DNA of 64,000 bases, taken from Dastarcus helophoroides. Taxonomy: Eukaryota; Arthropoda; Insecta; Coleoptera; Bothrideridae. The DNA lies in assembly GCA_028583605.1 (NCBI GenBank), contig CM053329.1, positions 33,876,992 through 33,940,991 on the forward strand, written 5' to 3'. The translations under genes were made by a program, and so were the position numbers. The notes beneath the pieces were generated by a model that saw only the letters and a list, made by a program, of their open reading frames with translations, was not told where the DNA came from and ran no database searches. Of the stretch, positions 24,401-31,252 are shown piece after piece (position 1 is the stretch's first letter; every line of letters starts with the position of its first letter).

Positions 24401-25912
24401 TTGTCAAAAAATATTAATTACAGGTTAGGTCCACTTTTTCGAAATATTCTTTTAATACTAAATTTAAAAACAATCTTATGCAAATTATTTGTAACTGCAC
24501 ATGCAGTACGACTGCATATTGCATAAAATTGGAGATAATGTTAGACAAAAGTTCTGGAAATGCCAGAAATATTTCTAATTTAAAAAGTAGGGCCATTAAC
24601 AATTAAAAACATATATGTAATACATATACGATTAAAAAGAAGAGTAGTAGTTCATATGTTGCCGCAGCTGTCAAAATTTCAAATTGTAATAGGTTACGTT
24701 TTAAGTCGAATCTGCACCAGTGAGAATTTGTGTTGTGTTTTGAACTTTAAAAAACATATTTGTCAAGTAATGTAACTTATTTTGCGGTGCAAATAGTTAA
24801 TTTGTGCGAATAATGCGAATCCGTTTGTGTGCATGTTAAACTCTTCAAATACAATTCAAAAACCGTTAATATAACCTAACATTTTTGTGACAAATACAAC
24901 GCACAACACAAATTTTTATTCATGTGGATTTAGCTTTATGTTTAGTGTCATTTTTTTTAGGGAATACTTCGAGTAAAAATAAATATATGCACACAATATG
25001 TTGCCGTTGTCCTATTTAAGATTTTAATTTGGTACAATACATACACTTCAATAGTTACGAAATTACTAAAAGTTGTTTTCTAATCAAACACATAAAACCC
25101 ATAATGATAAAAATAATGGTTTCAGTGAAATTTGCTTTTCTAGAAACTTTACAGTCAGTATAAACTGACAATTTCATAATTTTTATTCCACATAAAAAGG
25201 AAACATGAGTCAATCTTAATTCCTAAAGATCAATGCAAAGACATGAGTAACCTTGTAATTGAATTTCACAGAATACAATGCACCAGTAAGGTTACTTTAA
25301 CCTATTTCAGTTACAAATTACTTACCAGTATTTGCATTTATCAGCTGTAAGATTAGCGGCCTACGTGTGACAATACCGGATCCTCTAGGAAGGAAGTCAC
25401 TATAAAAAAGGAACAAGATTGCATTTGAGTCATTCAACTTGTTATCAAAATAATTTAAAAATCAATAATCATCCCACACATGATTTGAACTACTATAAAT
25501 TATTTATTCCATTTCATTTTAATCAATGACAATACCTAAACCGTTACATGAGTATTTGAAATGATTCACCTAATTAAGGTAAATAAATATTAATTTGGGA
25601 ACCAAATAACTATTCATCTGTCAACCGAAAATATCAGGTCACGTCAGAAGTCAACGAAAATCGATTAGTCCCACTTTGTCAATCACCCGAATAATCCGAT
25701 CTTAATTAATTGCAAAGTAATATGTGGCCAAACAATTCTGACACTCACCGTCCGACGAAATTTTCCAAAACAGAGCTTTTGCCCGCCGATTGTCCGCCCA
25801 CCACGGCGATTTGTGGTAAATCCAGGGTCATGCTGACCCCGAGCTGGGTGAATGCATCTTGCAACTTATTCACTATCGGAATAAGTTGCTCCATTCCCAC
25901 ATTTCCAGGCAT
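1067..25912 (-). CDS. shi: Dynamin gene (shibire/DNM type), 3' end outside window
   Basis: Large GTPase that assembles around the necks of budding vesicles and drives membrane fission in endocytosis. The exons below splice in frame at GT-AG junctions. Exons 1-5 give residues 1-331: the GTPase domain with P-loop [10 protein letters not shown]3 DLPG and G4 TKLD, and the first part of the stalk. Exons 6-8 give the rest of the stalk (about residues 332-499) and exon 9 most of the PH domain (to residue 599). Exon 10 ends the PH domain; the GTPase effector domain must lie left of base 1. Exons 6-9 occur twice, nearest exon 5 (10581-9622, copy B) and nearest exon 10 (4493-3534, copy A). Only one set can be used at a time in frame. 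Introns are unusually repeat-rich; intron 2 is 9.2 kb. Family identity is certain from continuous colinear similarity. Paralogue choice rests on insects usually having a single dynamin. Confidence 0.95.
1320..3360 (+). repeat. T-rich intronic repeat block with a 560-bp tandem duplication
   Basis: Degenerate TTTTCGAAATTTCGAC-type repeat, T-rich on the plus strand. Segments 1587-2145 and 2148-2600 are a tandem duplication sharing several specific stretches, including GGTACCTT, CAAAGGCGTAAAAAGGAAAT and TTTCTTTCTCGATATTTT. Part of this motif recurs at 46281. Lies between dynamin exons 10 and 9A. Confidence 0.75.
1388..1493. repeat. 20-bp tandem repeat, five to six units
   Basis: Units of GATTTTTTGGTGAAAATTTC repeated with one or two changes each. 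It sits at the edge of a T-rich repeat block that extends to about 3360. Long Lys/Phe-rich frames here are by-products of the period and are not genes. Confidence 0.85.
3363..3425. repeat. CT/CTT microsatellite, copy A
   Basis: (CT)n followed by (CTT)n. The matching tract in the duplicated block (9471-9512) is about 20 bp shorter, as expected for slippage after duplication or between alleles. Confidence 0.95.
3534..3831 (-). CDS. shi: Dynamin exon 9, copy A (PH domain)
   Basis: Second copy of the 298-nt PH-domain exon. One synonymous Ser codon difference from copy B. The donor AAG|GTAACT lies directly upstream of exon 10 in the transcript, so this copy is the nearest splice partner for exon 10. 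Confidence 0.93.
3885..4042 (-). CDS. shi: Dynamin exon 8, copy A
   Basis: Second copy of the 158-nt exon ending the stalk. One synonymous Ile codon difference from copy B. Splice sites intact. Confidence 0.92.
4092..4229 (-). CDS. shi: Dynamin exon 7, copy A
   Basis: Second copy of the 138-nt stalk exon. One synonymous difference from copy B (GGG against GGT in VGLF). Acceptor CCAG and donor GTAAGC intact. Confidence 0.93.
4286..4493 (-). CDS. shi: Dynamin exon 6, copy A
   Basis: Second copy of the 208-nt stalk exon, with the same length, same protein and intact splice sites. It is nearer to exon 10. It differs from copy B at six third-codon positions (Ile, Ala, His and Gly codons) without changing a residue. 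Confidence 0.93.
4670..9150 (-). repeat. A-rich intronic repeat block, unit A
   Basis: Degenerate AAATTTTCAAAAAAGTCG-type repeat, A-rich on the plus strand, so opposite in polarity to 1320-3360. A clean 20-bp tandem (AAATTTTGAAGAAATGTTG) lies at 5199-5280. A tandem duplication of about 355 bp occupies 7620-8290, and 6700-6800 is repeated near 6960-7050. No gene seen. Confidence 0.75.
5530..5650 (+). mobile_element. LINE 3'-end fragment
   Basis: Matches the last about 100 bp of the LINE at 33.8-37.1 kb: ACAACCTATCCTT, CATCGCCATCTATCC, GCAGTGCTTTGAAAGCATAA, then TTTAAACTTAAAAAA. An internal piece present in the main copy (AAGAAGGCGGTT) is missing. Present in duplication unit A and absent from unit B. 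Confidence 0.75.
9471..9512. repeat. CT/CTT microsatellite, copy B
   Basis: Shorter counterpart of the 3363-3425 tract in the second unit of the tandem duplication. Confidence 0.95.
9622..9919 (-). CDS. shi: Dynamin exon 9, copy B (PH domain)
   Basis: 298 nt covering most of the phosphoinositide-binding PH domain: [20 protein letters not shown], then [15 protein letters not shown], to [13 protein letters not shown]. The acceptor TTCTAG makes the join [11 protein letters not shown], which matches other dynamins. It ends in phase 0 at AAG|GTAACT. One synonymous difference from copy A. The phase-0 end cannot be joined in frame to exon 6A. Confidence 0.93.
9973..10130 (-). CDS. shi: Dynamin exon 8, copy B
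   Basis: 158 nt encoding [18 protein letters not shown] through [11 protein letters not shown], the last stalk helix leading to the PH domain. Phase 0 in, 2 out; acceptor TTCAG, donor AAAGTAAT. One synonymous difference from copy A. Confidence 0.92.
10180..10317 (-). CDS. shi: Dynamin exon 7, copy B
   Basis: 138 nt (46 codons, phase 0 in and out) encoding [17 protein letters not shown] through VVRMCTDK of the stalk. One synonymous difference from copy A. Splice sites CCAG and AAAGTAAGC are intact. Confidence 0.93.
10374..10581 (-). CDS. shi: Dynamin exon 6, copy B
   Basis: 208 nt encoding [18 protein letters not shown] through AIRNIHGIR of the stalk (about residues 332-401). Acceptor TTTTAG, donor CGAGTAAGA, phase 2 in and 0 out. 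Six base differences from copy A (4286-4493) are all synonymous. This copy is nearer to exon 5 in the transcript. Confidence 0.93.
10690..14590 (-). repeat. A-rich intronic repeat block, unit B
   Basis: Counterpart of 4670-9150 between dynamin exons 6B and 5, continuing slightly past the duplication end to the pogo-like MITE. Same degenerate 20-bp A/T repeat; no gene seen. Confidence 0.72.
14606..14780. mobile_element. Pogo-like MITE, copy 1
   Basis: 175-bp element with inverted ends CAGTCTACACCGGATATAAC and CAGTTGAATCCGGATATAAC (read inward from each side), flanked by TA on both sides. Interior contains ATGGCAAGG and ATAGTTTATGGTCCC. TA target, CAGT terminus and no coding sequence fit a non-autonomous Tc1/mariner/pogo element. 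A second copy is at 53398. Confidence 0.85.
14828..15174. mobile_element. hAT MITE with perfect 8-bp target duplication
   Basis: Ends CAGTGATTTCCAACCTGTGG and CAGTGGTTTCCAACTTTTTG are inverted copies. The flanks are the exact direct repeat CAGTAGCG at 14820-14827 and 15175-15182. The interior is AT-rich and non-coding. The 8-bp duplication with central TA is the Buster-type hAT signature. Lies in dynamin intron 5 only about 65 bp from exon 5. Confidence 0.92.
15240..15449 (-). CDS. shi: Dynamin exon 5 (start of stalk)
   Basis: 210 nt, residues 262-331, reading [20 protein letters not shown] through [11 protein letters not shown]. It covers the end of the GTPase core, the neighbouring helix and the first stalk helix. 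It ends in phase 2 (CA|GTAAGT), so only an exon starting with the third codon base can follow. Both copies of exon 6 meet this need. Confidence 0.95.
15503..15899 (-). CDS. shi: Dynamin exon 4 (G3 and G4 motifs)
   Basis: 397 nt, residues 130-261. It contains the G3 motif DLPG, followed by [11 protein letters not shown], and the G4 motif TKLD, followed by LMDEGTDA, which sets guanine specificity. The tail [12 protein letters not shown] and the following KAERQFFLR end the GTPase core. Acceptor CGTAG, donor GGTATGA, leaving phase 2. This is the longest exon and is clearly intact. Confidence 0.97.
15950..16099 (-). CDS. shi: Dynamin exon 3 (GTPase domain)
   Basis: 150 nt encoding [20 protein letters not shown] through NLRVYSPN (residues 80-129). 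Acceptor TTTTAG, donor GGTAAC, phase 1 in and out. It is separated from exon 4 by an intron of only 50 nt, in contrast to the multi-kilobase introns elsewhere in the gene. Confidence 0.95.
16224..16352. repeat. 130-bp dispersed repeat shared with 6831-6960
   Basis: CTTCAGAAGGAGGCAACG through ATGGAACTCAATAAATTAA to AAAAATCAACATTTC matches 6831-6960 with scattered changes. It is absent from the equivalent place in duplication unit B. Origin unknown; possibly a fragment of a small mobile element. Confidence 0.7.
16353..16800. other. Dynamin intron 2, nothing recognised
   Basis: AT-rich sequence without repeats or coding potential that I could recognise. Confidence 0.4.
16820..17830 (-). pseudogene. 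Unidentified coding-like remnant beside hammerhead element
   Basis: The minus strand here has ordinary amino-acid composition, unlike the A/T repeats. One stretch reads [20 protein letters not shown] then [15 protein letters not shown] (about 16980-17100). Another, after a stop, reads [20 protein letters not shown] (about 16870-16920). Several stops and frameshifts interrupt it. It continues colinearly from the minus-strand hammerhead-like copy at 17948, so it may be the decayed body of that element. I do not recognise the family, and reverse-transcriptase motifs are not visible. Confidence 0.35.
17840..18065 (-). mobile_element. Hammerhead-bearing repeat element, minus-strand copy
   Basis: Inverse complement of the plus-strand units at 18240-18360 and 18600-18760: T-rich lead, hammerhead-like core, then TAGTTCTTTGACACGGTCCA and ATCCCGGAAGAAGTA. 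It abuts a plus-strand unit at about 18066, giving a head-to-head junction. Confidence 0.75.
17948..17996 (-). ncRNA. Hammerhead-ribozyme-like core 1 (minus)
   Basis: Read on the minus strand: stem I GTTT, core CTGAAGA (fits CUGANGA), one unpaired A, stem II GCCC...GGGC, core GAAAC, cleavage triplet GTC, stem I GAAC. Stem III would be the self-complementary ACGT, as in short-stem-III hammerheads that work as dimers. The extra A after the core is a departure from the consensus. This copy is in the sense of the dynamin pre-mRNA, inside intron 2. Confidence 0.5.
18068..18220 (+). repeat. Tandem 100-bp repeats of the hammerhead element (first pair)
   Basis: Two tandem units beginning GAGCACGGTAACTCAGTATG and containing CCATACCAGAGGCGAAACTC. 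The same pair recurs at 18447-18590, and a decayed one near 57426. Confidence 0.85.
18266..18314 (+). ncRNA. Hammerhead-ribozyme-like core 2 (plus)
   Basis: Stem I ATTGTTC pairs with GAACAGT (seven positions, one of them a G-T wobble). Core CTGAAGA, extra A, stem II GTCCC against GGGC with a wobble, core GAAAC, triplet GTC at 18305-18307. This is the best-formed of the three copies. The T-for-C change in stem II keeps pairing as wobble, which favours a real structure. Confidence 0.55.
18447..18590 (+). repeat. Tandem 100-bp repeats of the hammerhead element (second pair)
   Basis: Two units of GAGCACGGCAACTCAGTATG type, closely matching 18068-18220, placed between hammerhead-like cores 2 and 3. 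Confidence 0.85.
18660..18708 (+). ncRNA. Hammerhead-ribozyme-like core 3 (plus)
   Basis: CTGAAGA at 18667-18673, stem II GCCC...GGGC, GAAAC at 18694-18698, triplet GTC to 18701. Stem I is weaker (TTC with GAA). Its predicted cut site is 394 bp from that of core 2 on the same strand. Confidence 0.48.
18760..20040 (+). repeat. T-rich intronic repeat block with internal duplication
   Basis: Degenerate TTTTCGAAATTT-type repeat. The stretch 18750-19150 is repeated at about 19280-19720, sharing TCTCGTTTGGATTTTTCTC-like sequence, CGATCGTTCCCAAATTTCAA and GAAAGCTTGGATATTTTCCG. The duplication includes the decayed hammerhead remnant. No gene seen. Confidence 0.7.
19205..19300 (+). mobile_element. 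Decayed hammerhead element 3' part
   Basis: GATGGTGGGCGAATTGTCGAA followed by CTCTTTGACAGGGTCCAATC and AAGAAGTAAATCC matches the part of the element downstream of the core. GAAAC has become GAATT and the 5' half of the core is missing, so no ribozyme remains. Confidence 0.7.
20040..23520. repeat. 120-bp satellite in higher-order arrangement (dynamin intron 2)
   Basis: About 29 units of 115-125 bp, each built as CCGGAAAATTGGAAAATTCG, then AAACTGAAAGTGCTGAACAG, then CTGGACCGATTTGGCTATTT, then GTAATAGTCCGAATAAGG and a variable spacer. Five unit types can be told apart by their middle section. They follow each other in a fixed order (see findings), so this is a higher-order repeat. Short frames within it are by-products of the period. 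Confidence 0.9.
23521..25325. other. Dynamin intron 2, nothing recognised
   Basis: AT-rich, mostly unique sequence between the satellite and exon 2. I saw no repeats, coding stretches or RNA genes that I can support. Confidence 0.4.
25326..25399 (-). CDS. shi: Dynamin exon 2 (switch I)
   Basis: 74 nt encoding [19 protein letters not shown] and following residues (about 55-79). It holds the G2/switch I threonine in GIVTRRP. The acceptor TATAG and donor GGTAAGT fit phase 2 in and phase 1 out. This exon joins exon 3 across a 9.2 kb intron filled with satellites and mobile-element debris. Confidence 0.94.
25749..25912 (-). CDS. shi: Dynamin exon 1 (start, P-loop)
   Basis: Encodes residues 1-54 plus two bases of codon 55. 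It begins [20 protein letters not shown], the conserved dynamin amino terminus, so the ATG at 25912-25910 is chosen with confidence. The G1 loop [16 protein letters not shown] binds nucleotide phosphate. The exon ends at a GTGAGT donor in phase 2. Seen directly; the function follows from the family. Confidence 0.96.
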
Positions 25913-26290
25913 TTTTAGGCCGGAATAACGCGAATTCGTCTCAAAAACACTTAAACCTCACTAGCTCTATGTACATGTATATCAACTAACATGGCTGAAC
26001 AATAACTGAACGCGCATGACGTGACTGAAACCTTTTTACTCCAGTTATCGTTTTTTTGGAATTGACTAATTCCTTTACATTGTTTGTATTTTTGTGCGCT
26101 TTCCGATATTGACAATCTACCGCATTATTGTTGATAGGAACTAGATAAATTTGTTGATTATGTGGAATGCAATATTTTGAATTCCTTATTTTATTTATCA
26201 ATATATTTGCCCATGCGCATATTACTTGAAAGTGTTTTATTGGTTGCCTACAGTACAGTTCGATCCAGATAAATGTCAGGTAATATACCA
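25913..26290 (-). promoter_or_regulatory. Presumed dynamin 5' UTR and promoter region
   Basis: Lies directly upstream of the dynamin ATG. The first 20 bp upstream are CG-containing and in-frame stops precede the ATG. I see no TATA box or certain initiator; the assignment rests on position only. Confidence 0.3.
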
Positions 26291-26960
26291 GGTTTGATCA
26301 ATTAAACCAGTGGTGGCGTTAGGGTAGTGCGCGTTTGAGGCGCCAAATATAAACGGGCGCCGAACAACTATTACTTGTTTTTTATTTAGGGTGTCCAAAT
26401 TACTGTAAATTCCAACCCAGAAAATGTTTAATTTTTATTTTTAAATTTGCAATTTTCCGGAATTTATAAAAGAAAAATCTGAAAGTTAAAAGTCCAAATT
26501 TTGGGAATCGAATTCTCAGCCCAAACAAAAAATTGGGTGATCAAAAATGCAAGAGAAAATAGAAATTTATTAAAAGGCAATTAAAGTTTAAATCTTAAAA
26601 TTCCAAACCAAGTAGTTTCGAAATTAAAGTCGAAATTTTGAAGAGTAAAAAGAAATTCTAAACTATCGAAATCTCAAAACTTTTTTTAAAATTTCATCTA
26701 TAAACTGTAAATTTCGACGTTCATCATAGATTTTATTCTCAGAATATAAAATATACTTACAATTTCAAATTTTGTTGTCGAATTTCCGTTTACAAACTGA
26801 AAGCTGGGGATTTTCTTCAAACATTTTGTTATAAATTTAAGTATTCGATCCTTTTTATCGAATTTTCGTTCATAAATTCAAAAATTATTTCCAAATTTCT
26901 AATGTAATTTTAAATATTCCTTATATTTCTCAAATTATCATAACCATTAGTTACAAAAAC
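26291..26960. other. Intergenic A/T sequence with a possible hAT end
   Basis: CAGTGGTGGCGTTAGGGTAG at about 26312 resembles a hAT terminus and is preceded by AATTAAAC, which has a central TA. I find no matching right end, so this is only a suggestion. The rest is degenerate A/T sequence. Confidence 0.3.
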
Positions 26961-29140
26961 ATGTCATATGAAGACCAAACTGTAGTGGAAAAAGAAAATA
27001 TTACTGATAAAATTTCGTTTTTTATTAAAATTTTGACCTCTAAATGATTATTAAGAAGGATCGATTGTGTCCACATACGTAAGTAATGATGACGATATGC
27101 TATTTAGTTCGAAATGAAGCATGTGATTAATTTGTAGGATCTCTAGCATGACCATTCGAGATGGTACAGCTTGGAAAAATATGAAGACAAAATTTTTGTG
27201 GAAAAAGAGAATATCACTGATGAACTTTCGTTTTTCATTAAATTTTTGACCACCACCAAATGATTATTAAGATGAATCGATTGAGTCCGAATATATAAGA
27301 TCATGATGGCAAGATGCTGTTTAGTTTCAATTGAAGCTTCTGATTAGTTTCTAGGGTTTCTGGCATAACCATTCGATATGGTGCAGCTTAGAAACATGTA
27401 CCACGTGAAGACAAAATTATATTGAAAAAATAAAATATTACTGATAAACTATCCATTTTCATTGAAAATTTTACCACCAAATGATTATTAAGAGGGATCA
27501 GTTGTGTCCGAATACGTAAGATCCTGATGATGATGATGGTGATGTGCTGTTTAGTTTCAAATGAAGCTTCTAGTTAGTGTCTAGGGTCTCTAGCACATCT
27601 CTTTAATAAAGTACAACTTGGAAAAATGCACCCCACTAAGACAAACTTATAGTGGAAAAATAAAATACTACTGATAAACTATCCTTTTTCATTAAAAATT
27701 TCAGCACCAAATGATTATTAAGATGGATAGGTTGCGTTCGAATATGTAAGATCTTGATTATGATGATGGCAATGTGCTGTTTAGCTTCAAATGAAGTTTC
27801 TGGTTAGTTTCTAGGGTTTCTAGAACAATTCTTTGATGAAATACAGCTTACAAAAATGTACCAAATGAAGACAAAATTATAGTGGAAAAATAAAATATTA
27901 CTGATGAACTATCCATTTTCATTAAAATTTTCAGCACCAAAGGATTATTAAGATGCAGCGATTGTGTCCGAATACGTAATATCCTGATGATGATGATGGC
28001 AATTAGTTGTTTACTTTCAAATGAAGTTTCTGGTTAGTTTCTAAGGTTTTTAGTGCAACTCTTTGATAAAATACAACTTAGAAAAATGCACCACATGAAG
28101 ACCAAATTATAGTGGAAAAATAATATACTACTGATGAACCTTCGTTTTTCATTGACATTCTTTCCACCAAATGATTATTAAGATGGATCGATTGTGTCCG
28201 AATACGTAAGATCTTGACGATGGTGATGGCAAGGTGCTGTTTAGCTTCAAATGCAGTTTCTGGTTAATTTCTAGGGTCTCTAGAACAATTCTTTGATGAA
28301 ATAGAGATTACAAAAATGTATCAAATGAAGACAAAATTATAGTGGAAAAATAAAACATTATTGATGAACTATCCATTTTCATTAAAATTTTCAGCACCAA
28401 AGGATTATTAAGATGCAGCAATTGTGTCCGATTACGTAATATCCTGGTGATGATGATGGCAATTAGTTGTTTAGTTTCAAATTGAGTTTCTGATTAGTTT
28501 CTAAGGTTTTTAGCACAACACTTTGATAAGATACAGCTTAGAAAAATGCACCACATGAAAACCAAATTATAGTGGAAAAATAATATACTACTGATGAACC
28601 TTCGTTTTTCATTGAAATTTTGTCCACCAAATGATTATTAAGATGGATCGATTGTGCCCGAATACGTAAGATCCTCATGATGATGATGGCGATGTGGTAT
28701 TCAGTTTCAAATGAAGCTTCTCGTTAATTTCTAGGGTCTCTAGTACTACCCTTTGATAACGTACAGCTAAGAAATATGTACCACATGAAGACAAAATTAT
28801 AGTGGCAAAATAAAATACCGCAGAGAAACTTTCGTTTTTCATTGAAATTTTGACCACCAAACGACCATTAAGATGGATCGATTATGTCCAAATTTTTAAG
28901 ATCCTGATTATGATGATGATGATAGCTATGTGCTATTTAAATTCAGATGAAGCTTTTGGTTGGTTTCTAGGTCCGCTAGCATAACCATTTTGTGAGCTAC
29001 AGCTTAGTAAAACGTTCCAGATGAAGATAAAATTCTAGTGGAAAAAGAAAATATTACTGATGAACTTTCGCTTTTCATTGCAATTTTGGCCACCAAATAA
29101 TTACTAAAATGGATCTATTGCGTCCAAATATGTAAGAATA
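26960..29140. repeat. 230-bp satellite, nine to ten copies
   Basis: The anchor ATGATTATTAAGATGGATCG recurs near 27047, 27261, 27482, 27711, 27941, 28170, 28400, 28630, 28865 and 29098, a spacing of 229-235 bp in the centre and 214-221 bp at the left end. Each unit also holds a GATGATGATGG tract, GTTTCTAGGGTCTCTAG and a GTGGAAAAATAAAATA box. Units 27711/28170 and 27941/28400 are pairwise more alike, so the centre is a dimer repeat. Confidence 0.92.
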
Positions 29141-29187
29141 TGATGGCGATAGGTTTGGATTAACAGCAAAAGATTACGGCAACATAT

Positions 29188-29519
29188 TGTAACGAAATGT
29201 AAATTATAGAATTTAGTACATAAAAAAAAGTTTCTAGAAAGATCTGATAAGGGGAAAGCGGCCGCGATAACGAAACAAATGGCAGATAAGCGTTCCAGAA
29301 ATTTCGGCAAGCGATAAGCCTCATCTTCTAGAAGCCGGAAACCAAAACTATATAAGGCGATCCAGCTTTCCCTCGAGGAAGTCAGTGTAGTTAGTGAGTT
29401 AGTAGAAGTCAATAATAAGTGAGTTATTTGTTCAGTTGTAGTAATCCGAGTTTAGTTTGGTAATAAAGTGGGTATTATTCGACAAGTGTAATCAATTCGA
29501 ACCGATAAAGCCCGTAACA
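29188..29519 (+). mobile_element. Solo LTR 1 (Ty3/gypsy-like)
   Basis: 332 bp from TGTAACG to CGTAACA, with a 4-bp direct repeat ATAT on both sides (29184-29187 and 29520-29523). A TATATAAGG box near 29349 and a following GTCAGTGTAGTTAGTGAG stretch look like the LTR promoter and start region. No internal retroelement sequence adjoins, so it is a recombination-derived solo LTR. Confidence 0.85.
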
Positions 29520-29523
29520 ATAT

Positions 29524-30908
29524 CCTATTTGGTTTCAGACGAAGCGTTTGGTCAGTTCTTGCAATCTGTAGCATCTTCAATGGAAAAGTGACAATTTTTT
29601 AAGTATGAAGATAAGCTCTCTAGGCAAATACTGATTAGGGCTCTTCCAAATTATTTTTGATGACTAAACGTTATGTGTACTCGAGCGCGCCCCCTTGTAC
29701 CCTCGTGTCCTTAGGAACGTACCTAGTTTACCTTATAGTTAATCCGGTACCGATTTTGTTGACAAAAAATGCGTAATTATGAAATTGAATTTGAAAATTG
29801 TTTGTGGAATTTTTAAATAAATTTAGTTTCTTTTGAACACTGAGACTTAACTTAAACATGCAATTTTTAATCTTCCATAAAATTTCGACTTTGAACTCCA
29901 TATCCAGATTTTTTCTAGGAATTTTAACTTTTTTTCTCGAATTTTTTTTCCTGACTTCTTTTATAAATGCAAAAAAATACAAGCGACATCTCGAGTTCAA
30001 AATGGAAATTTTGTGATTAAAGTCAAAAATTATAGAATAAACTCGAAAGTTTAAAAATTTATGAGTGTTGTTCCATTTTGGATACTTCTCTTTAAAAGGT
30101 TCACTTTTTCTTAAAATTCCAGATTAACCTTGAAATTGTTAATCTCGTACTTCTCTCGACTTTCAATCTTATTCACGTTGAGATTCTTATCGACTTGTCT
30201 GGAATTGCACAACATTTTTTATTTTAGCTTAACCAGCTTTAATTTGAAATTTCGAGAAAAAAAACTTAAATTTTAAATCAATGTGAGAACTTTATAAAAA
30301 ATTGTTTTCTTAAAATCTTTACTTTAAATTTAGCAATTTCTGAACAAAATGTCCAATCACTGAAATTTTATTAAAATTCTAATAATATAACATTGAAGTT
30401 TCTTAATTTTCTTTACAAATTTCAACCTTGTTTTCAAGATTTCTTGTTAAAAATTAAATTTTATTTTTATAAATTTTGAGTTTTTTCCGAAATGTAAAAT
30501 TTGTCTCAAAATATGGTGTTAGAGCTTGAAATGGTTAACCTAAAAAGGTTGCAATTTTCTTTATAAATCTTTAAGAATAAAGTCGAAATTTTGATAGTAA
30601 AAAACTCGAAATTATTACAATTTTGAAAGAAGTTTGAAAAAGGCCAAGTATAATTCCAAAAATGTTGAATATTTTATCTCAATCTTTGACCTTTCAATTT
30701 TGGATTTTAGCAGAAAACCTTAACATTTCGGAACTTCCAGCAAATACGAAAATTCAACTTTAAAATAGTGATTAATTAAAATGAAAACTAGTGGTTAAAG
30801 TCCAAGTCCAAATTTTAAGAAGTTTTTTTATTATATAAATTACGAGTTGTTCTCTTAAAATATAGAACTTGGAATTTTCAAACTGAAAAATTTTGTAAAT
30901 TGTAATAG
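29524..30908. other. A/T-rich spacer between the two LTRs
   Basis: Degenerate A/T sequence without retroelement coding motifs. It is not the body of an element bounded by the two LTRs, because LTR 1 has its own target duplication. Confidence 0.5.
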
Positions 30909-31252
30909 TGTAACAAAATGTAAATTTTAAATAAAGTACATAAAAAAAAGTTTCTAGAAAGATCTGATCAGCGGAAAGCGGCCGCGATAACGAAACAAGC
31001 AGCAGATAAGCGTTCCAGAATTTTTCGGCAAACGAAACGTTCTAAAAGCCGGGAGCCAAAACTATATAAGGCGGTCAGCTTTCCCTCGTAAAATCATTTA
31101 GTTAGAGTCGGTGTAGTTAAGTAGTGAGTTAGCAGTTAGAAGTCAATAAGTGAGTTAATTGTTCAGTTGTAGTGACCCGAGTTGAGTTTGAAAATAAACT
31201 GGGTATTATTCAATTCACGTGTTAATCAATTCGAACCGATAAGAGCGTAACA
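30909..31252 (+). mobile_element. Solo LTR 2 (same family)
   Basis: 344 bp, TGTAACA to CGTAACA, same orientation as LTR 1 and closely similar along its length, including GAAAGCGGCCGCGATAACGA and the TATATAAGG box. Flanks ATAG and ATGC do not form a clear target duplication, so it is older or its edge is altered. Confidence 0.82.

Noticed and set aside
29240..31000. NotI-type site GCGGCCGC as a sign of vector contamination
   Set aside because: It occurs at the same place in both LTR copies, within otherwise conserved LTR sequence, so it belongs to the element.
29188..31252. One complete LTR retrotransposon bounded by two LTRs
   Set aside because: LTR 1 has its own 4-bp target duplication on both sides and the 1.4 kb between them lacks gag or pol motifs, so both are solo.
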